DNA from: Gluconacetobacter liquefaciens
Lineage (GTDB): Bacteria; Pseudomonadota; Alphaproteobacteria; Acetobacterales; Acetobacteraceae
Direction: 5' to 3'
DNA length: 64,000 bases
NCBI RefSeq assembly: GCF_003350405.1
Contig: NZ_QQAW01000002.1
Location: forward strand, 615,789 to 679,788
The position numbers and the translations under genes were made by a program. The notes below the pieces were generated by a model, which had not been told where the DNA came from, did no database searches, and worked only from the letters and a program-made list of their open reading frames with translations. This document shows, one piece after another, positions 43,168-51,150 of the stretch; position 1 is the first letter of the stretch; each line of letters begins with the position of its first letter.

Positions 43168-45510
43168 ATGCCTTATCAGGACAGGACCCGTTACGGCACC
43201 ATGAAGAATGTGGTGACGAAATCACTGGCTACGCTGCTGCTGGGCTCCGTATCGTTTGAAAGCCTCGACGTCGCGCGGGCGCAATCGGCGGATATGAGCG
43301 GGATGAGCGTTCAGATGAACAATCATCATCATCATGCGATGAACGCGCCGCCGGCGAAGTCCGTAGCGCAGAAGCCTGCTGCCGAGGCATCTTCGGGCAA
43401 GGCCGGGGCTGCGGCGCATACGGCAAAAGCAGCAAACGCCGCTGATGACGATATGGGCGACATGTATATGGGCGGCGCCAGCGCGTCGGACGCGGAGAAG
43501 GTGGACGTGACGGCTTCCCGTCTGGCCCCGATCCGCCGGGCTGGTGCGCAACTGCTCTCGATTCCCGGCGGAACCAACATCATCGATTCGAAGATGGTGC
43601 TGAAGCAGCGCAACGCGACCTCCGCCGATCTGTTGAGCTATCAGCCCGGCGTGTATGCGCAGGCTCCGGCCGGCTCGGACGATCTCCGCCTGTCCATCCG
43701 TGGGTCCGGCCTCCAGGTTGGAGCGAACGCGACGCGCGCCGGCGTCATCGTGCTGTTCGACGACCTGCCGGCCACCACGCCCATCGGCTCGTTCAACGAA
43801 CTCATGGAGCCGCTGGGGATCCAGTATACGGAGGTCCTGCGTGGCGGTAACGGGCTCGACAAAGGCTCGCTCCAGCTTGGCGGCCTGATCAATTTCCATA
43901 GTTTCACGGGCTATGACGCCAAGACCTATCAGGCGCGGGTCGAAGCGGGCAGCTTCGGCTATGTGAAGGAACAGCTGTCTTCCGGCAAGGTTATCGGTAA
44001 ATCCGATTATTATATCAGTGTCACGAATTCATACCGTGCCGGCTATCAGGACCAGACGAAAGCGACATCATTCGGTATTAATGCCAACTATGGGTACCGT
44101 TTCAACGATTCGGTCGATACGCGCTTCTTCTTCCGCTATCGCCAGACCTACGAGGGCAATCCCTACTATCTGACGCGCGCCCAGGTCAGGGAAAATCCGA
44201 AGCAGGCTCAATATCCCTACAATACCTGGGGAACCTACACGATCGAGCCGGGAACGAAGTATTTCGGAAACCGGACGACCGTCCGTATCGACGACGCCTC
44301 CCGCATCATGATCGGTGCCACCTATATTGATGCGCCGATGGACCATCAGTTGGGCAATACCTCGTCGATCTATAATAACTTCTATCTTAGCGGCGTCATA
44401 AACTACACGCGCAACGACACGATACTGGGTCATAAATCCGAGACGACTGCCGGCATTTACGCGACCGGCGATCTGCCGGGAAGCAACTTCATGAACTTGG
44501 TTCGCCGCCAGGCCGCCTATCCCGGCGTACCGGTGGGCACGCTCCTGACCAAGCAGAAGCTGGGCGGCAGCAGTACGCTGTTCCATGTCAGCAATAACAC
44601 AGAAATTTTCAAGAATTTCTGGCTGACGGCCGGAGGGGGGCTGAGCTACGATCCACGTTCCGGGTCGGTGGTCTACCCGGTTCAGAACCATTTCAGCACG
44701 GCGCCGCTGAATTTCGCGCCGCGCGGGGGCTTCCGATATCAGTTCACGCCGGATATCCGGATCTACGGCAATGTAAGCCGCAGTGTTCAGTCGGCGCAGG
44801 ACTGGCAGTTCCTTTCAGGCTCGCGGTATACCTCCGGCCTCGCGCAGGGGCAGACCGAAGGCTGGCAGAAGTTGGAACCACAGACCGCGACGACCTTCGA
44901 GGTCGGCTCGGAGGGGACCTACAAGGGCCAGCACTGGAGTGTTTCCTACTACCATTCTGCCGTGCATAATGAACTTCTTTCAGCGGTCACGGCGGTCTCG
45001 CAGCTTTATAACAGTGCTGTCTTCACCAATGCCTCGCGCACGACCCACCAGGGTGTCGAAGCTGGAATAAATGGCACGCTGTTCAAGTGGAACGGCAACG
45101 CCATTACCTATATGCAGTCCTATACTTGGTCGGATTTCCATTATAATCATGACCCGGTCTTCGGGCATAATCGCCTGCCCGGCGTGCCGGAGCATTATTA
45201 CCAGGGCGAACTGCACGCGGACTTCAAGAACGGATTTTATACGACGTTCGATGTCGAAGCCGCATCGTCAATAGTCGCATCCTACGACAATGGGGCAAGA
45301 ACCGCGCCCTATCATATCTATAGCTACACACTTGGCTATCTCTGGCCGAAGAAAGACCGCCGCGTTTATCTGCAGTTCCATAACCTGGCCAACAAGCACT
45401 ACGCGATGGGCGTCGTCCCCGTCTACACATCGACGAACGGCGATGCGGCAGCCGAACTGGTTGGAGACGGCTTCGGCATCTTTGCCGGTGTCGATGTCGG
45501 TTTTAACTGA
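43168..45510 (+). CDS. TonB-dependent receptor with His/Met-rich N-terminal segment
   Basis: About 780 residues. ATG 43168 has AGGA at good spacing; ATG 43201 (MKNVVTKSLATLLLG) also gives a signal peptide. After the signal come SADMSGMSVQMNNHHHHAMN (residues ~40-59) and DDDMGDMYMGGAS: a His4 cluster and Met pairs that look metal-binding, before the TonB box EKVDVTA and a plug domain (DDLRLSIRGSGLQVGANATR, LRGGNGLDKGSLQLGGLINF). The barrel resembles ferric-dicitrate-type receptors, ending GIFAGVDVGFN. It lies 103 nt after the ABC ATPase gene. Either it imports the organosulfur compound, or it is an independent metal/siderophore receptor. Confidence 0.88.
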   Translation: MPYQDRTRYGTMKNVVTKSLATLLLGSVSFESLDVARAQSADMSGMSVQMNNHHHHAMNAPPAKSVAQKPAAEASSGKAGAAAHTAKAANAADDDMGDMYMGGASASDAEKVDVTASRLAPIRRAGAQLLSIPGGTNIIDSKMVLKQRNATSADLLSYQPGVYAQAPAGSDDLRLSIRGSGLQVGANATRAGVIVLFDDLPATTPIGSFNELMEPLGIQYTEVLRGGNGLDKGSLQLGGLINFHSFTGYDAKTYQARVEAGSFGYVKEQLSSGKVIGKSDYYISVTNSYRAGYQDQTKATSFGINANYGYRFNDSVDTRFFFRYRQTYEGNPYYLTRAQVRENPKQAQYPYNTWGTYTIEPGTKYFGNRTTVRIDDASRIMIGATYIDAPMDHQLGNTSSIYNNFYLSGVINYTRNDTILGHKSETTAGIYATGDLPGSNFMNLVRRQAAYPGVPVGTLLTKQKLGGSSTLFHVSNNTEIFKNFWLTAGGGLSYDPRSGSVVYPVQNHFSTAPLNFAPRGGFRYQFTPDIRIYGNVSRSVQSAQDWQFLSGSRYTSGLAQGQTEGWQKLEPQTATTFEVGSEGTYKGQHWSVSYYHSAVHNELLSAVTAVSQLYNSAVFTNASRTTHQGVEAGINGTLFKWNGNAITYMQSYTWSDFHYNHDPVFGHNRLPGVPEHYYQGELHADFKNGFYTTFDVEAASSIVASYDNGARTAPYHIYSYTLGYLWPKKDRRVYLQFHNLANKHYAMGVVPVYTSTNGDAAAELVGDGFGIFAGVDVGFN

Positions 45511-45525
45511 AGCTGGTTTGGGAGT

Positions 45526-45546
45526 CTGCCCCGGAACACGGGGCAG
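45526..45546. terminator. Hairpin between convergent TonB-receptor and Feo genes
   Basis: CTGCCCCG (45526-45533) and CGGGGCAG (45539-45546) form a perfect 8-bp stem with a 5-nt loop between two convergent stop codons. It lacks a clear U-run, so its action as a two-way terminator is only likely. Confidence 0.4.
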
Positions 45547-45564
45547 GGGGAATGAGGCGGCGGC

Positions 45565-45810
45565 TCAGTGGCAGCCGCCACCGCCGCACTTGGTGCAGGC
45601 GCCGCAGCCGGTGGGGCGCTTTTCGGTCTGCCGGGCGCGTTGCGTGGCGCGGTCACGGAGGGGACGCGGAGCATGGATCACGCGCAGCATGTCGGCGCTG
45701 GTACGCCAGAACATGCCCTGGCTGGCCGGCACCAGCCGGCGCACCCAATAGAGCGCCGAGGCGGTGACGATGGCGACGATCACGATGGTTTCCACAATGG
45801 TCTCGATCAT
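45565..45810 (-). CDS. FeoB-associated Cys-rich membrane protein (DUF6587-like)
   Basis: 81 residues: one membrane segment (IVETIVIVAIVTASALYWV) and a C-terminal cluster, TGCGACTKCGGGGCH, with four Cys and a terminal His. Its start overlaps the feoB stop (45807-45810), so it is translationally coupled. Small Cys-rich proteins after feoB are known from other proteobacteria, including the DUF6587 type, and are thought to help iron transfer; the metal role is inferred from the Cys cluster and position. Confidence 0.82.
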   Translation of the reverse strand: MIETIVETIVIVAIVTASALYWVRRLVPASQGMFWRTSADMLRVIHAPRPLRDRATQRARQTEKRPTGCGACTKCGGGGCH

Positions 45811-47651
45811 GGACTGCCCCCCCAACCCAGAAGAAGCGAAATGCGCCAGACGATGAACGCGGCGCCGTAGGCCATGGCGAACAGATAGCCTGCCGTTATT
45901 CCTACCATACGCCATGACCCGGTTTCACGCCGGATCACCGCCAGGGTCGAAAAACATTGTGGCGCGAAGATGTACCATGTGAGCAGCGACAGCGCCGTGC
46001 CCAGGCTCCAATGCGCCGACAGCAGGGGCTGGAGCTGGTTTGCGGCGTCGCTGTCCGTGGCGCCCAGGGAATAGACGGTGGCCAGGGCGCTGACCGCGAC
46101 CTCACGTGCCGCCAGGCCGGGGATCAGGCTGACGCAGATCTGCCAGTTGAAGCCGATCGGGGCCATGACATAGAGCATCCAGTGCCCGATGCGGCCGGCC
46201 AGGCTCCATTCGATCGCGGGGCCGGCGGCACCGGCCGGTGGGGCGGGGAAGCTGGCAAGCGCCCAGAGCAGTACGCTGACCGTGACGATGATCGTGCCGA
46301 CGCGCGACAGGAAGATCACCGCCCGCTGCTTCAGGCCCAGGGCGAGATCCCGCGGGTTGGGCAGGCGGTAGGCCGGCAGTTCCAGCAGCAGGGGATGTTC
46401 CTCCTGCCGGTCGCGGTTCTTCAGCACCCGCGCCACCACCAGCGCGCTGAGGATGCCGGCCATATAGAGGGCGAACAGCACCAGCCCGTGCAGGTTGAAC
46501 AGGCCGCCGACCCGTCGTTCGGGCACGAAGGCCGCGATCAGCAGCGTGTAGACCGGCAGCCGGGCCGAACACGTCATCAGCGGGGCGATCAGAATCGTGA
46601 TCATCCGGTCGCGTGGATTCTGGATCGTGCGGGTGGCCATGATGCCGGGAACCGCGCATGCGAAGCTGGACAGCAGCGGGATGAACGACCGGCCGCTCAA
46701 CCCCGCCGTGGCCATGATCCGGTCCAGCAGGAAGGCGGCACGGGGCAGGTAGCCTGATTCCTCCAGCGCCAGAATCCACAGGAACAGGATCAGGATCTGC
46801 GGCAGGAACACCACCACGCTGCCCGCGCCGGCGATGACGCCATCGACGATCAGGCTGCGCAGCGCGCCATCCGGCAGCAGAGTGCCGACCGCCTGGCCCA
46901 ATGCGGCCGTGCCGGCATCCAGCAGGTCCATCACCGGCTGGGCCCATGAGAAGACCGCCTGGAACATGACGAACATCAGGGCGAACAGGATCACCATGCC
47001 CCAGACGGGGTGGAGGAACCAGCGGTCCAGCCGCTCCTCCAGCGCCATGCCCAGTCGCGACGGGCGCGTGACGCAGTCGGCGAGAATGCGCCGGGCCTCG
47101 GCATGGAAATCGCTGCCCGACGGCATGGCGGGCGGTGGGGGCGGGGGCGGCAGGTCGAGCGCACGCAGGACCTCCTGCCCGCCATCGCGGCGGATGCCGA
47201 CGGCCGTGACCACCGGGGCGCCGAATTCGGCCTCCAGGCGCGGCACGTCGATTGCGATGCCCTGCCGCTTCGCCGCGTCGATCATGTTCAGCACGAGGAT
47301 CATCGGCCTGCCCATCTGCCGGACCTCGAGCGCGAAACGCAGATGCAGGCGCAGATTGGTGGCATCCACCACGCAGACCAGCAGTTCGGGCGCAGGCTCG
47401 CCGCGATAGGTGCCGGCGCAGACATCGCGCGTCACGGCCTCGTCGGGGCTGGTGGCGACCAGGCTGTAGGCGCCCGGCAGGTCGAGCAGGCGCACCGCCA
47501 GCCCCTTGGGAGTGGTCAGCCGCCCGACCTTGCGCTCGACCGTAACCCCGGCATAGTTCGCCACCTTCTGGCGGCTGCCGGTCAGGAGATTGAACAGCGC
47601 CGTCTTGCCGCAGTTCGGGTTGCCGACCAGGGCGGCGTTGAGGACGCTCAT
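45807..47651 (-). CDS. feoB: Ferrous iron transporter FeoB
   Basis: 614 residues, somewhat short for FeoB. The N-terminal G domain has G1 GNPNCGKT (residues 10-17), G2 around NYAGVTVERK, G3 LLDLPGAYSL and G4 LVLNMIDAAKR. The membrane core has two gate repeats, including FACAVPGIMATRTIQNPRDR, and the Cys in TCSARLPVYTLLIAAF. It imports Fe2+ across the inner membrane using GTP. It is translated after feoA (15-nt gap) and overlaps the Cys-rich partner gene. Confidence 0.95.
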   Translation of the reverse strand: MSVLNAALVGNPNCGKTALFNLLTGSRQKVANYAGVTVERKVGRLTTPKGLAVRLLDLPGAYSLVATSPDEAVTRDVCAGTYRGEPAPELLVCVVDATNLRLHLRFALEVRQMGRPMILVLNMIDAAKRQGIAIDVPRLEAEFGAPVVTAVGIRRDGGQEVLRALDLPPPPPPPAMPSGSDFHAEARRILADCVTRPSRLGMALEERLDRWFLHPVWGMVILFALMFVMFQAVFSWAQPVMDLLDAGTAALGQAVGTLLPDGALRSLIVDGVIAGAGSVVVFLPQILILFLWILALEESGYLPRAAFLLDRIMATAGLSGRSFIPLLSSFACAVPGIMATRTIQNPRDRMITILIAPLMTCSARLPVYTLLIAAFVPERRVGGLFNLHGLVLFALYMAGILSALVVARVLKNRDRQEEHPLLLELPAYRLPNPRDLALGLKQRAVIFLSRVGTIIVTVSVLLWALASFPAPPAGAAGPAIEWSLAGRIGHWMLYVMAPIGFNWQICVSLIPGLAAREVAVSALATVYSLGATDSDAANQLQPLLSAHWSLGTALSLLTWYIFAPQCFSTLAVIRRETGSWRMVGITAGYLFAMAYGAAFIVWRISLLLGWGGSP

Positions 47652-47666
47652 GCGACGGCCCGCGGA

Positions 47667-47906
47667 TCAGGCCGCGTCGCGGAGCAGCACGCGCGCCGCT
47701 TCCGCGCGACGCAGGGCAAAACGGGTAAAGCCGATGCCGACCGCGATCGGGTCGGCGCCGATCGGGCCCACAGCCACGATGCGGATCGGTTCGCCCGGCA
47801 CGAAACCCAGGGCACGCAGCCGCTCGGCCACAGGATCGCCGGCCGTGTGGTCTTCCACATGGTCGATGATGGCGCTGCCCCCCAGTTTCAGTTCGTTGAG
47901 TCGCAT
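47667..47906 (-). CDS. feoA: Ferrous iron transport protein A
   Basis: 79 residues from ATG 47906; the family length. SH3-like fold: RLNELKLGGSAII, RLRALGFVPGEPIRIVAVGP and a C-terminal GFTRFALRRAEAARVLL. It binds and assists FeoB at the cytoplasmic face. A GTG at 47924 could extend it by six residues. First gene of feoA-feoB-Cys-rich operon; an A+T-rich dyad sits 41 bp upstream. Confidence 0.9.
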   Translation of the reverse strand: MRLNELKLGGSAIIDHVEDHTAGDPVAERLRALGFVPGEPIRIVAVGPIGADPIAVGIGFTRFALRRAEAARVLLRDAA

Positions 47907-47935
47907 CCCGGATCCGTTCGGCACTTCAGGTTCAG

Positions 47936-47961
47936 TTGAGAATAATACTTAATATTTAAGT
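47936..47961 (-). promoter_or_regulatory. A+T-rich dyad upstream of feoA, possible iron-responsive operator
   Basis: ACTTAATATTTAAGT (47947-47961) has perfect 6-bp arms and is preceded by TTGAGAATAAT, which loosely resembles a Fur-type half site. It lies ~41-55 bp upstream of the feoA start, where an iron-responsive repressor would bind. The regulator itself is not in the window. Confidence 0.4.
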
Positions 47962-48041
47962 GTGCCGATGTCCATTGTGCCGGGCGCATCCCACCCGCTC
48001 GGGTCCGCAGAGGAGGCGCGCGTTACGGAAGCCGCACGCAG

Positions 48042-48073
48042 GCTTTCCGCAACAGCCTGGTGTTGCGGAAAGC
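48042..48073. other. Hairpin adjoining structured repeat copy 3
   Basis: GCTTTCCGCAACA and TGTTGCGGAAAGC form a perfect 13-bp stem around 6 nt, ending 4 nt before repeat copy 3, in the same relation as the hairpin beside copy 1. Confidence 0.55.
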
Positions 48074-48077
48074 GTGG

Positions 48078-48243
48078 GCGGACATGTGGGGCGGACGAGC
48101 GAAAGCCGCCCTTCAGGGCCGGCGTGCGTTCCCGGGTATCGAAGCGGAGCGTCCCTGAGGACCGTGGATACTGAAGCGCAGGGAACCTGCGCCGGATCGC
48201 CACCGGCGCGCAGTCCCGGCCATGCTCTCAGTGCGAGGGGCGC
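48078..48243 (-). repeat. Structured intergenic repeat, copy 3 (diverged)
   Basis: It contains GTATCGAAGCGGAGCG, aligned with the ATCGGAGCGGAGCG core of copy 1, the GCGAAAGCCGCCC/GGGCCG hairpin region, and on the minus strand GGTGGCGATCCGGCG, identical to copy 2. The tail GCATGGCCGGG...CTGAGAGC aligns with the tails of the others. The minus-strand gene 48228-48680 reads into it and takes its stop codon from the tail. The outer arms are poorly paired. It fills most of the gap between feoA and that gene. Confidence 0.65.
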
Positions 48244-48680
48244 AGGTGGAACGTGATCCGCATGGCTTCGGCCGACAGGCGGGCGCCGCTGGCGGTGGCG
48301 GCCGTCAGGTTGATATCCACGCGGTGATTGTTTTCCAGCAGCTTGCTGCCTACGCCCCTGCCCATTGTCGCTTCGGCCTGCACCGCCCAGTAGGTGCCGT
48401 CGAAATCCTGCAGGCGGGCGAGGTTATGCACCGTACCGTGGCCTGCGATGTGCGAATAGCCGACGCTGCCCAGCCCCCCGCCGGACATTGTGAAGTCGTA
48501 GGATCGGCCGCCATAGACCAGTTGCCCGGTGCCCCAGGTGTAGCCGGCACCGACTCCGATCTCCTTCATCACGAACGTGACCTGCCCGGTCGTCATGGCC
48601 GACGGGTCGGGTGTTGCGCAGACCGCCGGAGACAGGCCCAGGGCGTAGAGAGTCAGTCCGGCGGACAGGATTTTCTTCAC
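48228..48680 (-). CDS. Small exported protein of unknown function
   Basis: 150 residues with a signal peptide (MKKILSAGLTLYALGL, cleavage after AVCA). The mature part has TTGQVTFVMKEIGVGAGYTW, GTGQLVYGGRSYDFTMSGGG and GTVHNLARLQDFDGTYWAV, alternating small and aromatic residues as in beta-rich periplasmic proteins. From memory similar proteins occur widely in proteobacteria without a known role. The last residues lie in the conserved tail of repeat copy 3. No functional assignment. Confidence 0.75.
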   Translation of the reverse strand: MKKILSAGLTLYALGLSPAVCATPDPSAMTTGQVTFVMKEIGVGAGYTWGTGQLVYGGRSYDFTMSGGGLGSVGYSHIAGHGTVHNLARLQDFDGTYWAVQAEATMGRGVGSKLLENNHRVDINLTAATASGARLSAEAMRITFHLRPSH

Positions 48681-48852
48681 GCTGCATCCTCCTCGACAGG
48701 GTGCGTGCCGGCGGGCGGCCCGTCACTCAACCCTGATCTCACGGATTTTACAATGTGCCTGATGCGTGATCGGATTCGTGCGACGGCACGAAAGCGAAGA
48801 ATCTGGCGGAATGGGTGGGATTCGGGTCTGGCCGCATTGCCTTGGCCACATC

Positions 48853-48870
48853 ATATAGCATATTGCATAT
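48853..48870 (+). promoter_or_regulatory. Possible manganese/iron-responsive site upstream of mntH
   Basis: ATATAGCATATTGCATAT, an imperfect dyad in an A+T-rich patch 72 bp before mntH. Its spacing and base content resemble MntR/Mur-type sites, but the match is loose. Confidence 0.3.
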
Positions 48871-48941
48871 TTCTGTTGTCCGATCCTACGCTGGTGTCAG
48901 GCAGTTCGTAATCCCGTTCCCGGTGGAGGGCGTTTCAATCG

Positions 48942-50306
48942 ATGTCTGATCGTTCTCCTGGCGTGAATGCGTCCGCCGGCCTGCAAGCGGGCGGCGGCAG
49001 GACGAGCGGGGTGTCGACCTCCAGCCTGGCCGATATCAGCGGTTCGATACGGATTCCGGCGGGGGCTGTTGGTTGGCGGCGGCTGCTGGCGTTTCTGGGG
49101 CCGGGTTATATGATCTCGGTCGGGTATATGGACCCTGGCAATTGGGCGACCGACCTCGCCGGTGGTTCGGCGTTTGGCTACACGCTGCTTTCAGTCGTCA
49201 TGCTCTCGAACCTGATGGCGATTCTGTTGCAGGCGCTGTCGGCGCGGTTGGGTATCGCGACTGGCCGCGATCTGGCGCAGGCCTGCCGTGACCGGTTCGC
49301 GCCTTGGGTGGTGATGATGTTGTGGGTGGCTTGCGAGGCCGCCATCATCGCCTGCGATCTGGCTGAGGTCATCGGCACCGCCATCGCGCTGCAATTGCTG
49401 TTTGGGATTCCGCTCCTGCCGGGGACGGTGATCACCGCGCTGGATGCGGGCGTGGTGCTGATGCTGATGAACCGAGGGTTCCGCGCTCTGGAAGCCTTCG
49501 TGATCGGGCTGTTGAGCGTGATCGCGCTCTGTTTCGCGATCCAGATCGTGGCGGCGGCACCTCCTGTGGCGGCAGTGCTGGGGGGGCTGGTGCCCCGGCC
49601 GGAGATCCTGACCGACCCGGGGATGCTGTATGTCGCCATCGGGATTATCGGGGCGACGGTGATGCCGCATAATCTCTACCTGCATTCCTCCATCGTGCAG
49701 ACGCGGGCTTATGACCGTTCCGAGGCCGGGCGGCGCGATGCCATTCGCTGGGCGACCTGGGACAGCACGCTGGCGCTGATGATGGCGTTTTTCGTCAACG
49801 CCGCGATCCTGATCGTCGCTGCCGTTGCCTTCCATGATAGCGGGCATCGCGACGTGGCCGACATTGGGCAGGCGTGGCGGTTGATTTCGCCTCTGCTGGG
49901 GCTGGGAGCGGCCGCCACGCTGTTCGCCGTGGCGCTGCTGGCGGCGGGGATGAATTCGACCGTGACCGGAACCCTGGCCGGGCAGACCGTGATGGAGGGC
50001 TTCCTCGACCTGCGCTTGCCGCCCTGGGCGCGGCGGCTGGTCACGCGGGGGCTGGCGATCGTGCCCGTGGTGGGAGTGACGGCCCTGTATGGCGATTCGG
50101 GCGTGGATCGGCTGCTGGTATTCAGTCAGGTGGTGCTGTCGCTGCAATTGCCGTTTGCCGTCATCCCGCTGGTCTGGTTTGTGTCCGATCGGCGGATGAT
50201 GGGATCTTTCGTCATTTCTCGCCCGGTTGCCGCGCTCTCCTGGGTCGTGGCGGTGGTTATTCTTGGGTTGAATGGCAAGCTGCTGTGGGATGTGCTGGCA
50301 GGCTGA
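48942..50306 (+). CDS. mntH: Manganese/divalent-metal transporter, Nramp family
   Basis: 454 residues with about eleven membrane segments. The first metal-binding motif, DPGNWATD (D64-N67), and the second, [11 protein letters not shown] near residue 240, are intact. The N-terminal ~40 residues are a Ser/Gly-rich cytoplasmic extension. It is a proton-coupled importer of Mn2+ (and Fe2+). ATG 48942 has GTGGAGGGC upstream. It stands alone next to the feo cluster, which fits coordinated metal supply. Confidence 0.93.
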   Translation: MSDRSPGVNASAGLQAGGGRTSGVSTSSLADISGSIRIPAGAVGWRRLLAFLGPGYMISVGYMDPGNWATDLAGGSAFGYTLLSVVMLSNLMAILLQALSARLGIATGRDLAQACRDRFAPWVVMMLWVACEAAIIACDLAEVIGTAIALQLLFGIPLLPGTVITALDAGVVLMLMNRGFRALEAFVIGLLSVIALCFAIQIVAAAPPVAAVLGGLVPRPEILTDPGMLYVAIGIIGATVMPHNLYLHSSIVQTRAYDRSEAGRRDAIRWATWDSTLALMMAFFVNAAILIVAAVAFHDSGHRDVADIGQAWRLISPLLGLGAAATLFAVALLAAGMNSTVTGTLAGQTVMEGFLDLRLPPWARRLVTRGLAIVPVVGVTALYGDSGVDRLLVFSQVVLSLQLPFAVIPLVWFVSDRRMMGSFVISRPVAALSWVVAVVILGLNGKLLWDVLAG

Positions 50307-50369
50307 TTGCCGGCAGTGGAAACAGCGAGGCGCTGCCTTGTGGTGGCGGGGAAGCGGGCAGGTCGGGCA

Positions 50370-50654
50370 TTCTGCCAATCGGGAGGCGATCCGCAGGGGC
50401 AGGCTGGTCACGGTGGCGAGGCGGCTTGCGACCATCTGGCAGCGGGTGGCCGGGGTAATGCGGATGACGTGGATAGCCGCGCCGCGTGCGAGAACCGCCA
50501 GCCCGTTGGCATATCGTTCGCAGCCGGGGCGCGGGGCCATGTCCAGCCGCCCGTAACAGATGCCGGGCTTTACCGCCACGGGTGGATTGCGGGCCAGCAG
50601 CAGAAAGCGGGTGCCGGCCGGACCGGCGGGGAAAAGGATTGTGCCCGTGCTCAA
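50370..50654 (-). pseudogene. cobC: Remnant of alpha-ribazole phosphatase (CobC-like histidine phosphatase)
   Basis: The minus strand reads TRFLLLARNPPVAVKPGICY, then GRLDMAPRPGCERYANGLAV, TPATRCQMVASRLA and PLRIASRLAE. This matches the start of CobC-type phosphatases (LVRHPPVA..GICYGRLD). The catalytic His of RHP is replaced by Asn, and the homology ends after about 95 residues where the expected E-x-DFG-W-EG region should follow. CobC would remove the phosphate from alpha-ribazole phosphate in cobalamin assembly, so this is a dead fragment in a B12 locus. The remaining gap 50655-50830 shows no gene. Confidence 0.65.
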
Positions 50655-50830
50655 CCGGGATCGGGGCGTGCGATCAAGCGAAAAGAAACGGTGTGGCTGA
50701 AAAGGTGCTTAGGTTCCGGGCATCGGATCGCGGGACGGCGCGGCCTGTTGAGGGTGAAGGGTGGGTTTTATTGCGGCTGCGCATGGGTTTTTCTTGACAG
50801 GCAGGGCGCAGATTCTATGTAGGGCGCGAT

Positions 50831-51020
50831 GGTTCCTCTCGATGAGGATTAAAAGGGAACACAGTGTGGGTCGGAAGGCCCAAGCCTGTGGCTGTCCCCG
50901 CAACTGTAGGCGGCATGTTCACGCATCGCCGGGCGTCATGGCCCGGGGCCACTGGGGTTTCGTCCGACCCGGGAAGGCCATGTGGAACGACAACCGCGAG
51001 CCAGGAGACCTGCCGTCAGC
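50831..51020 (+). ncRNA. Cobalamin (adenosylcobalamin) riboswitch
   Basis: Hallmarks in order: GGTTCC start, GGGAACACAGTGTGGG near 50855-50870, GCTGTCCCCGCAACTGTA at 50891-50908, CCACTGGGG, CCCGGGAAGGC, and the B12 box GCGAGCCAGGAGACCTGCC at 50996-51014. It precedes btuB by ~130 nt and should lower its expression when cobalamin is plentiful. Confidence 0.95.
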
Positions 51021-51150
51021 ACTGGTTGCAACCGGGAACCGTCAGGCGGGGTGATCTGGCGGGCGGGACAGGGACGTTATCCCGGCATCGGATGACGGAT
51101 CGTGGCCTGTGGTCTCGTGGCAGCCGCGCATGGTCACGAGAACGGTCCCG

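Noticed and set aside
49191..50369. Long minus-strand frame continuing from the cobC remnant through mntH
   Set aside because: Only the first ~95 residues resemble a protein family; the remainder is the complement of mntH with His/Arg/Pro-rich composition.
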